DNA of 46,991 nucleotides from Thermoplasmata archaeon (GCA_023136265.1 JAGLRN010000052.1:1-46991); one strand, 5' to 3'; numbered from the stretch's first letter, positions 8,679-17,371 are shown. Translations and numbers: made by a program. The notes: generated from the sequence alone by a model not told the origin.

Positions 8679-9548
8679 ATGGAGTCAAGAAAGGGTTTTC
8701 ATCTGCTCATTGTGGCCTCCGCCCTGATGTGGGGGTCCTCGTTTCCGCTCATCAAGGTGACGCTGGACCTGGTGAACCCCTACTTCTTGACGGCTATGAG
8801 GATGCTCATCGCGGGCGTCATCGGGCTCGTCTTCGTCGTGGCGTTCTCGCACGTGGCGATCTTCAAGGAAAAGGCCATATGGGTTCTTGCAGCTCTGAAT
8901 GCCCTGGGCTACGGCCTCCAGCACGTCGGGATGCAGTTCGCACTGGCATCCGAATCCGCCCTCCTCATTAACGTCAACGTGATATTCGTCGCCATCCTTG
9001 CCGCGTACCTGCTCGGTGAGAAAATCACTGTCTGGAAGGCCTTGGCGCTGGCTCTCGGCGTCGGCGGGATCCTGATACTCACAACCGGAGGGGACCTGTC
9101 CTTCTTCGCATCCGAGAGACTGCTGGGTCAAAGTGTTTTGATCGCCTCGGGCTTCTCATGGGCGGTGTTCATAGTCCTCATGAAGAGACTCCTCGACACG
9201 CACGGGATCGTGGACGTTTCGATGGCTGTCGTCGCCGAGACCGCCCTCATTCTCTCTCCGCTTCTAGCGTTCTATCCATCCGCCGGAATAGCTCTGGAGG
9301 GCTGGGCGGGCATCCTTTACCTGGGCGTCGTTTGCACAGCATTGGCACTCTTCGTTTATCTCATCGGGCTCAGAAGGGTCGGGGCGACAACATCCTCTAT
9401 CCTCCTCACTGCCGAGGTCCTGTTCGCCATAATCCTGTCGGTACTGTTCCTGAGCGAACAGATCACGGCACCGCTGCTTCTCGGCGGACTACTGGTTATG
9501 CTCGCCATAATCCTGGTCTCGTGGAACAGGAAGACTACTCCACGGTAA
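8679..9548 (+). CDS. EamA/DMT-family transporter
   Basis: The 289-residue protein has about ten hydrophobic segments arranged as two EamA repeats (about residues 8-135 and 150-285). Typical features are ALMWGSSFPLIK in helix 1 and the paired LGEKITVWKALAL and LSEQITAPLLLGG loops at the end of each repeat. The family exports metabolites such as amino acids or nucleotides; no substrate can be assigned. AGGTAATAGAG about 28 nt before ATG suggests a leaderless mRNA. Its last 14 nt overlap the 3' end of the convergent glmS. Confidence 0.85.
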   Translation: MESRKGFHLLIVASALMWGSSFPLIKVTLDLVNPYFLTAMRMLIAGVIGLVFVVAFSHVAIFKEKAIWVLAALNALGYGLQHVGMQFALASESALLINVNVIFVAILAAYLLGEKITVWKALALALGVGGILILTTGGDLSFFASERLLGQSVLIASGFSWAVFIVLMKRLLDTHGIVDVSMAVVAETALILSPLLAFYPSAGIALEGWAGILYLGVVCTALALFVYLIGLRRVGATTSSILLTAEVLFAIILSVLFLSEQITAPLLLGGLLVMLAIILVSWNRKTTPR

Positions 9549-11325
9549 CGCTCTTCGCGAGATGCCTGGGTTTGTCTATCGAGCATCCCCTCTCCTTGGC
9601 AGCATAGTACGCAAGGAGCTGCAGGACGACGGTCACCGGTATGGGCGTGAAAATAGCGGGGACGTCTGGAACGTAGAGGACATCGTCGACATACTTCTCT
9701 ATGTCCCTATCCCCCTCTGAGGCTATCGCGATCACCGGCGAGCTCCTCGCGCTGACCTCCTTGATATTGCCGAGCATCTTCTCGTACGTGTGGTCCTTGA
9801 TGGCAACGGCGACTATCGGCGTCTCCTCTCCCACCAACGCGAGCGGGCCGTGCTTGAGCTCCCCGGCTGGATAACCCTCTGCGTGGATGTAGGATATCTC
9901 CTTCATCTTTAGAGCCCCCTCCAGAGCTATCGGGTAGTTCACGTTCCTGCCCAGGAAGAACATGTCCCTGGCCTTGTGGTACTTCTTGGCGATCTTCTGA
10001 ATCACCTTGTGCTCGTCGAGCACGCCCTGGACCGCCCGGGGCATGAGGCGGAGCTCTTCCTTCATCTTCCTGGACTCGTCGAAGCTCAGCGTTCTCCTCG
10101 CGAGCCCGAGCTGAATGGAAAGCAGGTAGAGGGAGACCAGCTGCGTCAAGAACGTCTTCGAGGCGGCAACGCCAATCTCCAGCCCCGCGCGCGTGTAGAT
10201 GACATCATCAGCCTCTCTGGTGATCGAGCTGCCCACGTAGTTCGTGATCGCCAGGCTCCTCCGCCCTCGCCTTCTGGCCTCTCTCGCTGCGCCGAGGGTG
10301 TCGGTGGTCTCACCGCTTTGGCTGATCAGCAGGACGAGGGGTCTGCCAAAGGCCGCCGTAGAGTACCTGTACTCGGAAGCGAGCTGTGCCTCCGTCGGGA
10401 CCTTCGCTATGTCCTCCAGTATGTACTTGCCCGCCAAGGCGGCGTGATAGGAGGTCCCGCAGGCCACGATCTTTATCGAGGGGAACGCGTCCCGGCCGAA
10501 GCGGTTGACATCGAAATCGGCCACCTTCCCCAGAAGCGTGTTGTGCACGGCCTGAGGCTGCTCGAATATCTCCTTCAGCATGAAATGTTCGTACCCGCCG
10601 CGCTCGGCGTCCTCAACGGTCCACTTGATTCTTTCAGGACGACGCGTGACTTCCTTCCCTTCGAAGGTCGTGATCTCGACCGACTCGGGGGTCAGGACGG
10701 CCATCTCGTTGTCGTGCAGCGCTATCACCCTGTCCGTCTCCTTGAGGAGAGCGGATATATCGGACGCCGCGAAGTTCTCACCTTCTCCGATCCCCAGGAC
10801 GAGCGGGCTCTCCTTCCTGGCAACGACGATCTTGCCCTTCTCCTTCGAATGGACCGCCGCGAAGGCAAAGGCACCCTTCATCATGGGAAGGACCTTCCTG
10901 AAAGTGGATTCCAGATCCCCGGTATAGTTCTCCTCCAGCAAGTGGACGAAGATCTCCGTATCGGTCTCGGACCTGAACTTGTGCCCCTTCTTGATGAGGG
11001 ACTCCTTCAGCTTGAGGTAGTTCTCGATGATGCCATTGTGGATGATGGCGATCTCGCCCTTGCAGTCGGCGAACGGATGCGCGTTGTCCTTGGTCGGCTG
11101 GCCGTGAGTTGCCCATCTCGTGTGCGCGATGCCGTAGACACCGGGGATGTTGGGCATCGATTCCCTGAGGTTGTCGATCTCGCCCTTGTCCTTGTATATC
11201 CTCAGCTTCTTGTCCACGATGGCCACGCCAGCAGAGTCGTATCCCCTGTACTCCAGCCTCTTGAGAGAGTCCAAGAGCAAAGGGGCGGCCTTTCTAGACC
11301 CTGTGTAGCCAACGATACCGCACAT
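9535..11325 (-). CDS. glmS: glutamine-fructose-6-phosphate aminotransferase (isomerizing)
   Basis: The 596-residue enzyme makes glucosamine 6-phosphate from fructose 6-phosphate and glutamine. The N-terminal Cys2 (MCGIVGYTG) is the glutaminase nucleophile, with RWATHG and HNGIIENY from the glutaminase domain. The two SIS isomerase domains follow (CGTSYHAAL, SQSGETTDT, AEGYPAGELKHGP), and the protein ends with the conserved DKPRHLAKSVTVE. It lies 2 nt downstream of the GlmU-like gene, so the two form an operon for UDP-N-acetylglucosamine. Confidence 0.96.
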   Translation of the reverse strand: MCGIVGYTGSRKAAPLLLDSLKRLEYRGYDSAGVAIVDKKLRIYKDKGEIDNLRESMPNIPGVYGIAHTRWATHGQPTKDNAHPFADCKGEIAIIHNGIIENYLKLKESLIKKGHKFRSETDTEIFVHLLEENYTGDLESTFRKVLPMMKGAFAFAAVHSKEKGKIVVARKESPLVLGIGEGENFAASDISALLKETDRVIALHDNEMAVLTPESVEITTFEGKEVTRRPERIKWTVEDAERGGYEHFMLKEIFEQPQAVHNTLLGKVADFDVNRFGRDAFPSIKIVACGTSYHAALAGKYILEDIAKVPTEAQLASEYRYSTAAFGRPLVLLISQSGETTDTLGAAREARRRGRRSLAITNYVGSSITREADDVIYTRAGLEIGVAASKTFLTQLVSLYLLSIQLGLARRTLSFDESRKMKEELRLMPRAVQGVLDEHKVIQKIAKKYHKARDMFFLGRNVNYPIALEGALKMKEISYIHAEGYPAGELKHGPLALVGEETPIVAVAIKDHTYEKMLGNIKEVSARSSPVIAIASEGDRDIEKYVDDVLYVPDVPAIFTPIPVTVVLQLLAYYAAKERGCSIDKPRHLAKSVTVE

Positions 11326-11327
11326 CT

Positions 11328-12518
11328 CTACACCACGAGGCTCTTGTCTGGGATGGTCCCTCTGAGGACCCTCATCGCGCTGACTCTGGACTTCGCTCCC
11401 ACGATCGATCCGGGGGAGGCGACGACGCCGTCCTCACAGAACACGTCCTCCCCGAGGAAGGACCCGATGTCGCCGACCTTGTGGGAATCGCCCTCGACCT
11501 CCATGGTCGCCGTCGATGAGCTTGAAGAGAACCGCGACCTCAGGAAGGCCCCTTCGCCTATGACACAGTGCGAAATGTGGGAACCTGGCCCGATCGTGGC
11601 GTCGGACATGATGACGCTCTCTTCCACGACGGAGTTCGCGGAGACCCTGACATTGTCCCCGATGCTCGTCGAGGGGTAGATGACCGTTCCAGGGCCTATC
11701 TCGCAGCCCCTCCCGATCACGACTGGACCCTGTATGTAGCTCCCGGACCTGAGCAGGGACTCCTCGCCGATGAGGACTGGACCCTTGATCGTGACGTTCT
11801 TCTCGACCTTGCCAGACTTCTTTTCACCGATGTCCCTCAGGACGGTCTCATTGACTCTCAGTATGTCCCACGGGTACACGGCATCTATCCATTTCCCGCT
11901 CGTGTGCACCGCGAGGACGTCGTCACTGCTCGACAGGTCTCTGACCACGGATGTGAGGTCGTGGAAGCCCTTCCTGGAGTGCGACCTAATCCTGGTGAAC
12001 GCATCACTGGACATGCGATAGATGCCCGTGCTTATGAGATTGCCAACCATCTCCTCCGGCTTCTCCATGATGTCCACGATCTTCCCTGAGCGTATCTGGA
12101 CAACGCCGTACTTCGAAGGTATCTCGCTTTCCGTGATGAGCGCGCATGGAGACTCGTCCGCCGAGAGAAGGTCTTTGACGACCTTGGGATCGATCACGTT
12201 GTCCCCCGGAAGGACCACGAAATCGCCCTTCACCATCTTGCTGGCGGCCAACAGAGCATGGGCAGTTCCCAGCTGCTTCTTCTGAACCGCATAGTCGATG
12301 CGGGCCCCGTAGTCAAGCCCGTCCTCGAAGTGGGTCATTATCCTCTCTTTCCTGTATCCCACGACCATGATGATGTCATCTATCCCATTGGCGACCAAGG
12401 ACCTCACGACGTACTCCAGAATAGGCCTGTTCGCCACGGGAATCATGACCTTTGGCTTCGAATACGTGAACGGCCAAAGCCTGCTTCCCTCTCCAGCGGC
12501 CAGAATGATGGCTTTCAT
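11328..12518 (-). CDS. glmU: GlmU-like bifunctional sugar-1-phosphate nucleotidylyltransferase/acetyltransferase
   Basis: The 396-residue protein has an N-terminal nucleotidyltransferase domain (AIILAAGEGSRLWPFT, KPKVMIPVANRPILEY, VLPGDNV) and, from about residue 240, a left-handed beta-helix of hexapeptide repeats (IGEESLLRSGSYIQGPVVIG, IGPGTVIYPSTSIGDN). This is the layout of archaeal GlcN-1-P acetyltransferase/UDP-GlcNAc pyrophosphorylase (Sulfolobus ST0452 type). It is first in the operon with glmS; glmM is not in the window. A glucose-1-phosphate thymidylyltransferase-like role is possible, but glmS linkage favours UDP-GlcNAc for glycans of the surface glycoproteins. Confidence 0.85.
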   Translation of the reverse strand: MKAIILAAGEGSRLWPFTYSKPKVMIPVANRPILEYVVRSLVANGIDDIIMVVGYRKERIMTHFEDGLDYGARIDYAVQKKQLGTAHALLAASKMVKGDFVVLPGDNVIDPKVVKDLLSADESPCALITESEIPSKYGVVQIRSGKIVDIMEKPEEMVGNLISTGIYRMSSDAFTRIRSHSRKGFHDLTSVVRDLSSSDDVLAVHTSGKWIDAVYPWDILRVNETVLRDIGEKKSGKVEKNVTIKGPVLIGEESLLRSGSYIQGPVVIGRGCEIGPGTVIYPSTSIGDNVRVSANSVVEESVIMSDATIGPGSHISHCVIGEGAFLRSRFSSSSSTATMEVEGDSHKVGDIGSFLGEDVFCEDGVVASPGSIVGAKSRVSAMRVLRGTIPDKSLVV

Positions 12519-12600
12519 TGTACCACTCGCATAAGAAACCCAGGTTCGATTTAACTCTTTTGTCCATTTTCTCAGACACGGCTGAGAGGGCTACGGGTCC

Positions 12601-12627
12601 AGAGCCTTTGAGATAGAGGCAAGACGG
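12601..12627. repeat. 27-bp exact direct repeat, copy 1
   Basis: These 27 bases are identical to 12891-12917. Each copy lies immediately 3' of a small membrane-protein gene on the minus strand. The element contains a weak GCCT/AGGC inverted repeat that might act in termination. Confidence 0.9.
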
Positions 12628-12630
12628 AGG

Positions 12631-12840
12631 CTACAGTTTCAGTCTCGTGAAGTCTCTCAGTGTAATGAGTGAAGGATAGACAAGAAACGGTATGGCAAGC
12701 ACGCCTATCAGAATGATCGCATCAATGAGGATAGAATCCCCATGAGCAGAATGGACAGCCCCAACCATGAGGGCAACTAGGTCAGCTAACAGCAAGCCAC
12801 AACCAACACCAAACACGAGCATATGGAACTTAGCGCTCAC
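12631..12840 (-). CDS. small membrane protein, third in transcription order of a tandem trio
   Basis: The 69-residue protein has two hydrophobic helices (about residues 6-29 and 38-57) and a basic tail ending RLKL. No family recognised. The start is placed at GTG 12840, directly after GAGGGATCGA; the other two genes of the trio have the same GAGGGATTGA followed directly by GTG or TTG, so the cassette supports this start. The frame stays open 4 codons further to a GTG at 12852. It is followed by the 27-bp repeat. Confidence 0.55.
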   Translation of the reverse strand: MSAKFHMLVFGVGCGLLLADLVALMVGAVHSAHGDSILIDAIILIGVLAIPFLVYPSLITLRDFTRLKL

Positions 12841-12890
12841 TCGATCCCTCACGGAGAGACTATGACTTACACTCAGAAAAACGTTTCCTC

Positions 12891-12917
12891 AGAGCCTTTG
12901 AGATAGAGGCAAGACGG
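12891..12917. repeat. 27-bp exact direct repeat, copy 2
   Basis: Identical to 12601-12627 and in the same position, just 3' of a small membrane-protein gene, which points to tandem duplication of a gene plus trailer. Confidence 0.9.
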
Positions 12918-12920
12918 GAG

Positions 12921-13109
12921 CTAGTCTTTCAGTTTCCTGTGTGCAGCCCCTATTAAGACAAGTGCAGAGAACATCATGATGATGAACGGAATGACAATGA
13001 ACCCCGAGATTACGTCATAACAACACGAATTAATGAGTGCTATGACCGCACCTGCGAGAAGCAGAATCAGTCCAACGGAACCCATGACTTCGTACACGAC
13101 CGTTCTCAC
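12921..13109 (-). CDS. small membrane protein, second of tandem trio
   Basis: The 62-residue protein is two hydrophobic helices (about 7-28 and 35-56) with tail HRKLKD. It has two adjacent Cys residues (SCCYD) in the loop. The GTG start at 13109 directly follows the TGA stop of the preceding gene (13110-13112), and the preceding gene's last codons supply the GAGGGAT ribosome-binding sequence. No family recognised. Confidence 0.55.
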   Translation of the reverse strand: MRTVVYEVMGSVGLILLLAGAVIALINSCCYDVISGFIVIPFIIMMFSALVLIGAAHRKLKD

Positions 13110-13349
13110 TCAATCCCTCTCATTGAGGTTCTTGCTCGCCATGTACATACTCACTAAGAACAGGCCAACACCGAATAGAGAAACAGGCATAAGAATGCCC
13201 AAGCCTACGATGTTCAGGGCATCGAGGTCACAAGCAACCCAGCTAATACGAATCATCATGACAAGTACAAGACCGACAAGTATCGGAAGGAAACACAAGA
13301 GTAATCCTGAGAGATACAGTTTACCGATCGTGTTCGTCTCATATGCCAA
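13110..13349 (-). CDS. small membrane protein, first of tandem trio
   Basis: The 79-residue protein has two long hydrophobic helices (about 10-33 and 45-68). It starts at TTG 13349; an in-frame TGA is the codon just upstream and GAGGGATTGA precedes the start, the same leader as the other two. Translationally coupled to the next gene. No family recognised. Confidence 0.5.
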   Translation of the reverse strand: MAYETNTIGKLYLSGLLLCFLPILVGLVLVMMIRISWVACDLDALNIVGLGILMPVSLFGVGLFLVSMYMASKNLNERD

Positions 13350-13404
13350 TCAATCCCTCACAGAGAGGCTGGGCAACTTCGGGGTAGAAGCTTGTCCAAG
13401 ACCT

Positions 13405-13572
13405 CTAGTGATCGCTCAACTCATGGGCTATGTGTCTGATGGCACACCGTTGCGATGCCTTCATCCACCACTCACAATCTGAACCCATACAGTCCTGGGC
13501 TATGTGTTCCTTGCCAGTGTTCCAGGCTGATATGGGACACTTCGTTCTCCCCTCAACCTCGTCCTCAGTCAT
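13405..13572 (-). CDS. small Cys-rich (possibly metal-binding) protein
   Basis: The 55-residue protein contains CPISAW, DCMGSDCEWW and RCAIRHIA, a Cys/Trp arrangement (C-x16-C-x4-C-x2-WW-x6-C) seen, as I recall, in many tiny archaeal and phage proteins without known function. Four Cys suggest a metal site. The start is ATG 13572 with GGAAGGAAG just upstream; the frame is open 18 codons further but that part is basic and lacks an RBS. No partner gene is evident. Confidence 0.6.
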   Translation of the reverse strand: MTEDEVEGRTKCPISAWNTGKEHIAQDCMGSDCEWWMKASQRCAIRHIAHELSDH

Positions 13573-13743
13573 CTTCCTTCCTCTCCTTGTCCCCCTTCTG
13601 CCAAGCTGTCTCCAACCACGCTGCAAAGTGGGCTGGATCAGAGAGTCTCAGTCCCAGCCTCAGAGAGAGAATGAAACTACATGTATGAAATGGTTTTGGC
13701 GAAGTGAATCCGCGTGCACGAAATCGACGATACCCGCCCAGAA

Positions 13744-14538
13744 TCAGTCCAGGGATATGACCTCGAACGCGATCTTGTCCTCGGAGTTCGCGTTCCTCTC
13801 CATGATGTGAGAGATGGCCTCGTTGCAGTGCTCCTCCGTGCAGAGATAGAGGACGCTGAGGCCCTTTTCGACCGCCTCGATCGAGGCCTGGAGGGGTGCG
13901 AACTCTACGTCGGGCTTAAGTCCAGCTCTACCAGCGAGGGCCCTTCCCGAGGCTCCGGATACGGCTATGAGGTCAGGGTTCTCCCCGCTCATCAGACGCT
14001 TCAGCTTGGAGAGGTTCGCTCCTCTGCTGCCCTTCCTCCCAATCCCGGGTATCTTCCCGAAGACAATCTTACCCGGATTCAGTCTCGTTATGCCGTCAAG
14101 CTCCGTAATAGCGATGTCCTGGCCCTTCTTCGAGCCGAAGAGAGCGCGACCGGTGGACGAGGAGCTCCTTCCAGGATGGGCTTTCAGGTAGCCGTTCTCC
14201 ATGATCAGCCCGACCTTCTGGCCCTTCCTGATGTCGGAGGCGGCGATCGCCCAGCACACGTCGATTATGGCCAGGTCCTTGGCGGAGGACTCGATGAACC
14301 TCCTCAGCTCGGAGAATCTGTCGTGAAGGAACTGAACGCCCTCCTTCGTAGGCTTATGCACCCCTCCGACGTTGTGCACGAGACCTTCGGTGGTCATCGT
14401 CTTCAGATAGTCCGATATCCCCTGAACGGTCATCCCGAACCTCTCGGCGAGGGTTCTCAGCTTCGAGTGTTCCCGCTTGACTAGTTCCAAGAGGATGAGC
14501 AGCTTCGTCGTCTCCCTGAGGTCCCTCAACAACGTCAA
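13744..14538 (-). CDS. winged-helix transcriptional regulator with conserved C-terminal domain
   Basis: Residues 1-70 form a winged helix-turn-helix (LRTLAERFGMTVQGISDYLKTM then GLVHNVGGVHKPTKEG). The remaining 190 residues, with GQKVGLIMENGYLKAHPG and AVSGASGRALAGRAG, match in layout an archaeal regulator family of unknown ligand known from haloarchaea and methanogens. The start is TTG 14538, immediately after the stop of the ABC ATPase gene, with GGGGGTGAT supplied by that gene's end; no ATG exists before the HTH. As last gene of the importer operon it may sense the imported metal or corrinoid; that is inference. Confidence 0.75.
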   Translation of the reverse strand: MTLLRDLRETTKLLILLELVKREHSKLRTLAERFGMTVQGISDYLKTMTTEGLVHNVGGVHKPTKEGVQFLHDRFSELRRFIESSAKDLAIIDVCWAIAASDIRKGQKVGLIMENGYLKAHPGRSSSSTGRALFGSKKGQDIAITELDGITRLNPGKIVFGKIPGIGRKGSRGANLSKLKRLMSGENPDLIAVSGASGRALAGRAGLKPDVEFAPLQASIEAVEKGLSVLYLCTEEHCNEAISHIMERNANSEDKIAFEVISLD

Positions 14539-15354
14539 TCAATCACCCCCGCCGCTGCCTCTGTTCTTGGCTCTCCTTGCAGTGGGCACTATCATCACTA
14601 GACCTGTGGACGGACTCCTCTCGATCGCGACCTTCACGCCGTACACCCTCTCGATGTTCTCGTTCGTCAGCACGTCCAACGTCCCGCCGACCTCTTCAAC
14701 CTTTCCTTCGTTGAGAAGGACGACGTTCTCACAGTACCTGACGGCCATGTTCAGGTCGTGGAATATCGCGACAACGATGAGGTTTCTCTCCCCCGCAAGC
14801 CCTTCGATCATGTCCATGATCTGCAGCTGATAGCCCAGGTCCAGGTGAGAGGTCGGCTCATCCAGAAGTAGCACTCTCGGCTCCTGAGCGAGTGCTCTGG
14901 CTATGACCACCCTTTGCTGCTCGCCGCCGCTGAGCTCGGAGAACGTCCTCGACCGAAGGTGCCAGCAGTCGGTCGACAGCATCGCCCCCTTGATAACCGC
15001 CAGATCCTCCTCCGATTCCATCTGAAGACGTCCGATGTACGGTGTCCTCCCCATGGCGACAATCTCGTACGCCGTGAACGCGAACCCGGGGCGGGTGGTC
15101 TGCGGAACGACGCCCACCTTGCTCGCCACATCGCGGAAGCTCATCCCCGACAGCAACTCGTTGTCCAGCCACACGACCCCGCCCACGGGCGCCAGGACCC
15201 TGCTGACGCATCTGATGAGGGTCGTCTTTCCGCACCCGTTCGGACCGACGATGCCGAACAACGTTCCCGACGGCACGTCGAACGTGACGTCCTTCAGGAC
15301 CATCGCGCTGTCGTAGCTGCATGAGACGCCGTCGATTCTAAGAAGCATATGCAT
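14539..15354 (-). CDS. ABC transporter ATPase, BtuD/FecE/FepC family
   Basis: The 271-residue ATPase has Walker A GPNGCGKTT (residues 37-45), the signature LSGGEQQRV, Walker B VLLLDEPTSHLD and a switch His (IFHDLN). It powers import of a metal chelate through the neighbouring permease. Its start overlaps the permease 3' end by 17 nt; its stop abuts the regulator gene. The C-terminus is unusually Gly-rich (GSGGGD), where the sequence doubles as the regulator's ribosome-binding site. Confidence 0.93.
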   Translation of the reverse strand: MHMLLRIDGVSCSYDSAMVLKDVTFDVPSGTLFGIVGPNGCGKTTLIRCVSRVLAPVGGVVWLDNELLSGMSFRDVASKVGVVPQTTRPGFAFTAYEIVAMGRTPYIGRLQMESEEDLAVIKGAMLSTDCWHLRSRTFSELSGGEQQRVVIARALAQEPRVLLLDEPTSHLDLGYQLQIMDMIEGLAGERNLIVVAIFHDLNMAVRYCENVVLLNEGKVEEVGGTLDVLTNENIERVYGVKVAIERSPSTGLVMIVPTARRAKNRGSGGGD

Positions 15355-16360
15355 ACCCTGTCTTCCTCGAGCGGAGAAGATAGATGAAGAACGGAGCTCC
15401 GCAAAAGGCGGTTATTATCCCTATGGGGATTTCCTGTCCCCCCGCCACGGTCCTCGCCAGGACATCCATCCAGATGAGGAATGTTCCCCCCGCAAAAGCA
15501 CTCGCGGGGATGAGGATGCGATTATCGGGACCGAGCGTCATTCTGACTATGTGGGGGATTATTAGGCCGACGAAACCGACGATGCCCACGAAGGCGACCG
15601 CGATCGCCGCGAGGATCGATGCGGTCACAAGGACGATTATCTTGACCGTGTCGGCATCCACCCCCAGCTGCTTCGCTGTCTCCTCGCCCATCAGCATCAC
15701 GTTCATGTCCCTGGCGAACAGGAAGACGACGAGCCCTCCCATTGCCAGCACGAACGTCGTGATAAGAACCTCATCGATTGTGGTCAGGGCAAAGCTGCCC
15801 ATGATCCAGGAGATTATCAGATCCCTGTCCTTTCCCGCGGCGTAGAGCATGTAGAAGCTCACAGCCGAGAGGAAGGACGCGATCGCGACGCCCGCGAGCA
15901 AGAGCGTGTCCGTCTTGATCCTGCCCCTGACCTGCGCTATTCCATACACGGCTGCGACCGTGATGAGAGCACCGGAGAAGGCAAGGATCGGCGTGGAGAG
16001 GAGGGACGTAACACCCCAGATGAGTCCCAAGGACACCCCGACGGCCGCACCGGAGGAGACCCCCAGGATGTAGGGCTCCGCAAGAGGGTTCCTGAACAGG
16101 CACTGCATGACCGCGCCGGAGATGGAGAGAGCCGCTCCGACGGCACAGGCGAGCAGAATCCTTGGCAGCCTCAGGTTCATCAGGATGTTAGACCTGGGTC
16201 CTTCCGCAACAATGGAGTTGAAGAAGTCCTCCCAGCTCATTCTGCTGGGAATCCCTGCTCCGATGGGGCCTACCGTTCCGAACGCCAAGGAGGCGAAGAT
16301 CGACGCCAGCATTCCTCCGAACAGAATCACTATCCAGATACGTCTCGAGCGGGACTTCAC
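15338..16360 (-). CDS. ABC transporter permease, BtuC/FecCD family
   Basis: The 340-residue protein has about ten membrane helices and family motifs (LRLPRILLACAVGAALSISG, QCLFRNPLAEPYILGVSSGA, GFVGLIIPHIVRM, DVLARTV). It forms the channel for cobalamin, haem or ferric siderophore import with the ATPase and binding protein. The start is GTG 16360, 31 nt after the binding-protein gene. Confidence 0.93.
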   Translation of the reverse strand: MKSRSRRIWIVILFGGMLASIFASLAFGTVGPIGAGIPSRMSWEDFFNSIVAEGPRSNILMNLRLPRILLACAVGAALSISGAVMQCLFRNPLAEPYILGVSSGAAVGVSLGLIWGVTSLLSTPILAFSGALITVAAVYGIAQVRGRIKTDTLLLAGVAIASFLSAVSFYMLYAAGKDRDLIISWIMGSFALTTIDEVLITTFVLAMGGLVVFLFARDMNVMLMGEETAKQLGVDADTVKIIVLVTASILAAIAVAFVGIVGFVGLIIPHIVRMTLGPDNRILIPASAFAGGTFLIWMDVLARTVAGGQEIPIGIITAFCGAPFFIYLLRSRKTGYAYAS

Positions 16361-16391
16361 AACGATGTCGACTATGGATTCACGACCCCTG

Positions 16392-17315
16392 TCATGGGAA
16401 TAGTTCAGGATGTATCAGATGCGCCAGTTCCTCTAGCCCGTCGACGATTCTCGGACCGGGGCGCGATATCAGGTCGCCGTCGACGGCGAAGACCTTGTCA
16501 TTCTGGATTGCCGGGATGTCCGACCAGCCAGGTCTGGACTTGATCTCCTCCACGGGCGTGAAGACCGTGATGATGATATCCGGAGAGGAGGTCACCACGA
16601 ACTCCTCGTCCAACTTCACCCATGGATATCCCATGCTTCCCGCTATGTTCTCCCCGCCGGCGAGCCCGAGCAGGTCGTGGCCGAACGACCCTGGACCGTA
16701 GGTCCATAGGTTGTTGTCCAGCTCGATGTAGACGCTCGGCGTCTCAACACCATGCGTCAAGTTCGTGATTGTCTCGACCCTTGTCGTCAGGTTGCTGATG
16801 AGTCCTTCCGCTTCCGCGTCAGCGTCCGTGATCGAGCCTACGAGTTCAATGTCATCGAATACCCCATCGATGTCCGATGCGTCCAGCACGACGACGGCGA
16901 AGCTCCTGTTCTCGAGGTCTCCAATGAGCTGCTCACTATTGATGGATGATGCCAATATCAATTGAGGATCGAGCACTGTGATGACTTCGAGATTGTATCC
17001 GCCAAAATACCCGCCCACGACTGTCTTGTCCTGAGCCTCTGGCGGATAGTCGGAGGCCTGATCCACTCCGACGACCTTGTCATCGAGTCCCAACGCGAAT
17101 AGTATCTCCGTGTTGCTTGGGGCCAGTGAGATGATCCTCTCCACTGGTTGAGGCACAGTAACGTTCCTTCCGTAGTCGTCAACGATCCTAATGCCCGATG
17201 GGTCCTCCACTCCCTGGAGAGCAGGAGCCACCACCAGCAGTCCAACAGACAACCCACCCACAATGACTACTGCGGCTATCACCACGATTATCACCGTACT
17301 TGTTCCCTGAGCCAA
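16392..17315 (-). CDS. ABC transporter substrate-binding protein, BtuF/FepB family
   Basis: The protein is 307 residues from TTG 17315. It has an N-terminal membrane helix (TVIIVVIAAVVIVGG) anchoring it outside, then a periplasmic-binding fold of the metal-chelate class (IVDDYGRNVTVPQPVERIISLAPSNTEILFALGL). TTG is preferred to the further upstream ATG 17393 because GGAGGAG lies 5 nt before it and the TATA box sits at 17364-17371, inside the longer frame. The ligand may be cobalamin, haem or a ferric chelate; sequence alone does not decide. Confidence 0.88.
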   Translation of the reverse strand: MAQGTSTVIIVVIAAVVIVGGLSVGLLVVAPALQGVEDPSGIRIVDDYGRNVTVPQPVERIISLAPSNTEILFALGLDDKVVGVDQASDYPPEAQDKTVVGGYFGGYNLEVITVLDPQLILASSINSEQLIGDLENRSFAVVVLDASDIDGVFDDIELVGSITDADAEAEGLISNLTTRVETITNLTHGVETPSVYIELDNNLWTYGPGSFGHDLLGLAGGENIAGSMGYPWVKLDEEFVVTSSPDIIITVFTPVEEIKSRPGWSDIPAIQNDKVFAVDGDLISRPGPRIVDGLEELAHLIHPELFP

Positions 17316-17325
17316 TCTTCCTCCT

Positions 17326-17363
17326 CCTAAAGCATACTTTAGAAAAGTCAAATACGCTTTAGG
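17326..17363 (-). promoter_or_regulatory. candidate operator of the metal-chelate importer operon
   Basis: CTAAAG CATA CTTTAG (17327-17342) is a perfect inverted repeat, and CCTAAAGC (17326-17333) is repeated inverted as GCTTTAGG (17356-17363). The pair spans the expected transcription start between the TATA box and the TTG codon, where an archaeal repressor would block polymerase. TTAGG/CCTAA half-sites resemble DtxR/IdeR-type iron boxes, but the spacing differs. Confidence 0.5.
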
Positions 17364-17371
17364 TATAAAAG
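17364..17371 (-). promoter_or_regulatory. TATA box of the importer operon
   Basis: Minus strand CTTTTATA, centred about 52 nt before the TTG start, so the transcript should begin near 17341 with a leader of about 25 nt holding the ribosome-binding site. Confidence 0.6.

Noticed and set aside
9976-11679. 567-codon plus-strand frame
   Set aside because: Antisense to glmS and the GlmU-like gene, both well supported.
13430-13810. 126-codon plus-strand frame
   Set aside because: Opposite the Cys-rich small gene and the regulator's end; low-complexity Ser/Pro/Gln composition and no RBS.
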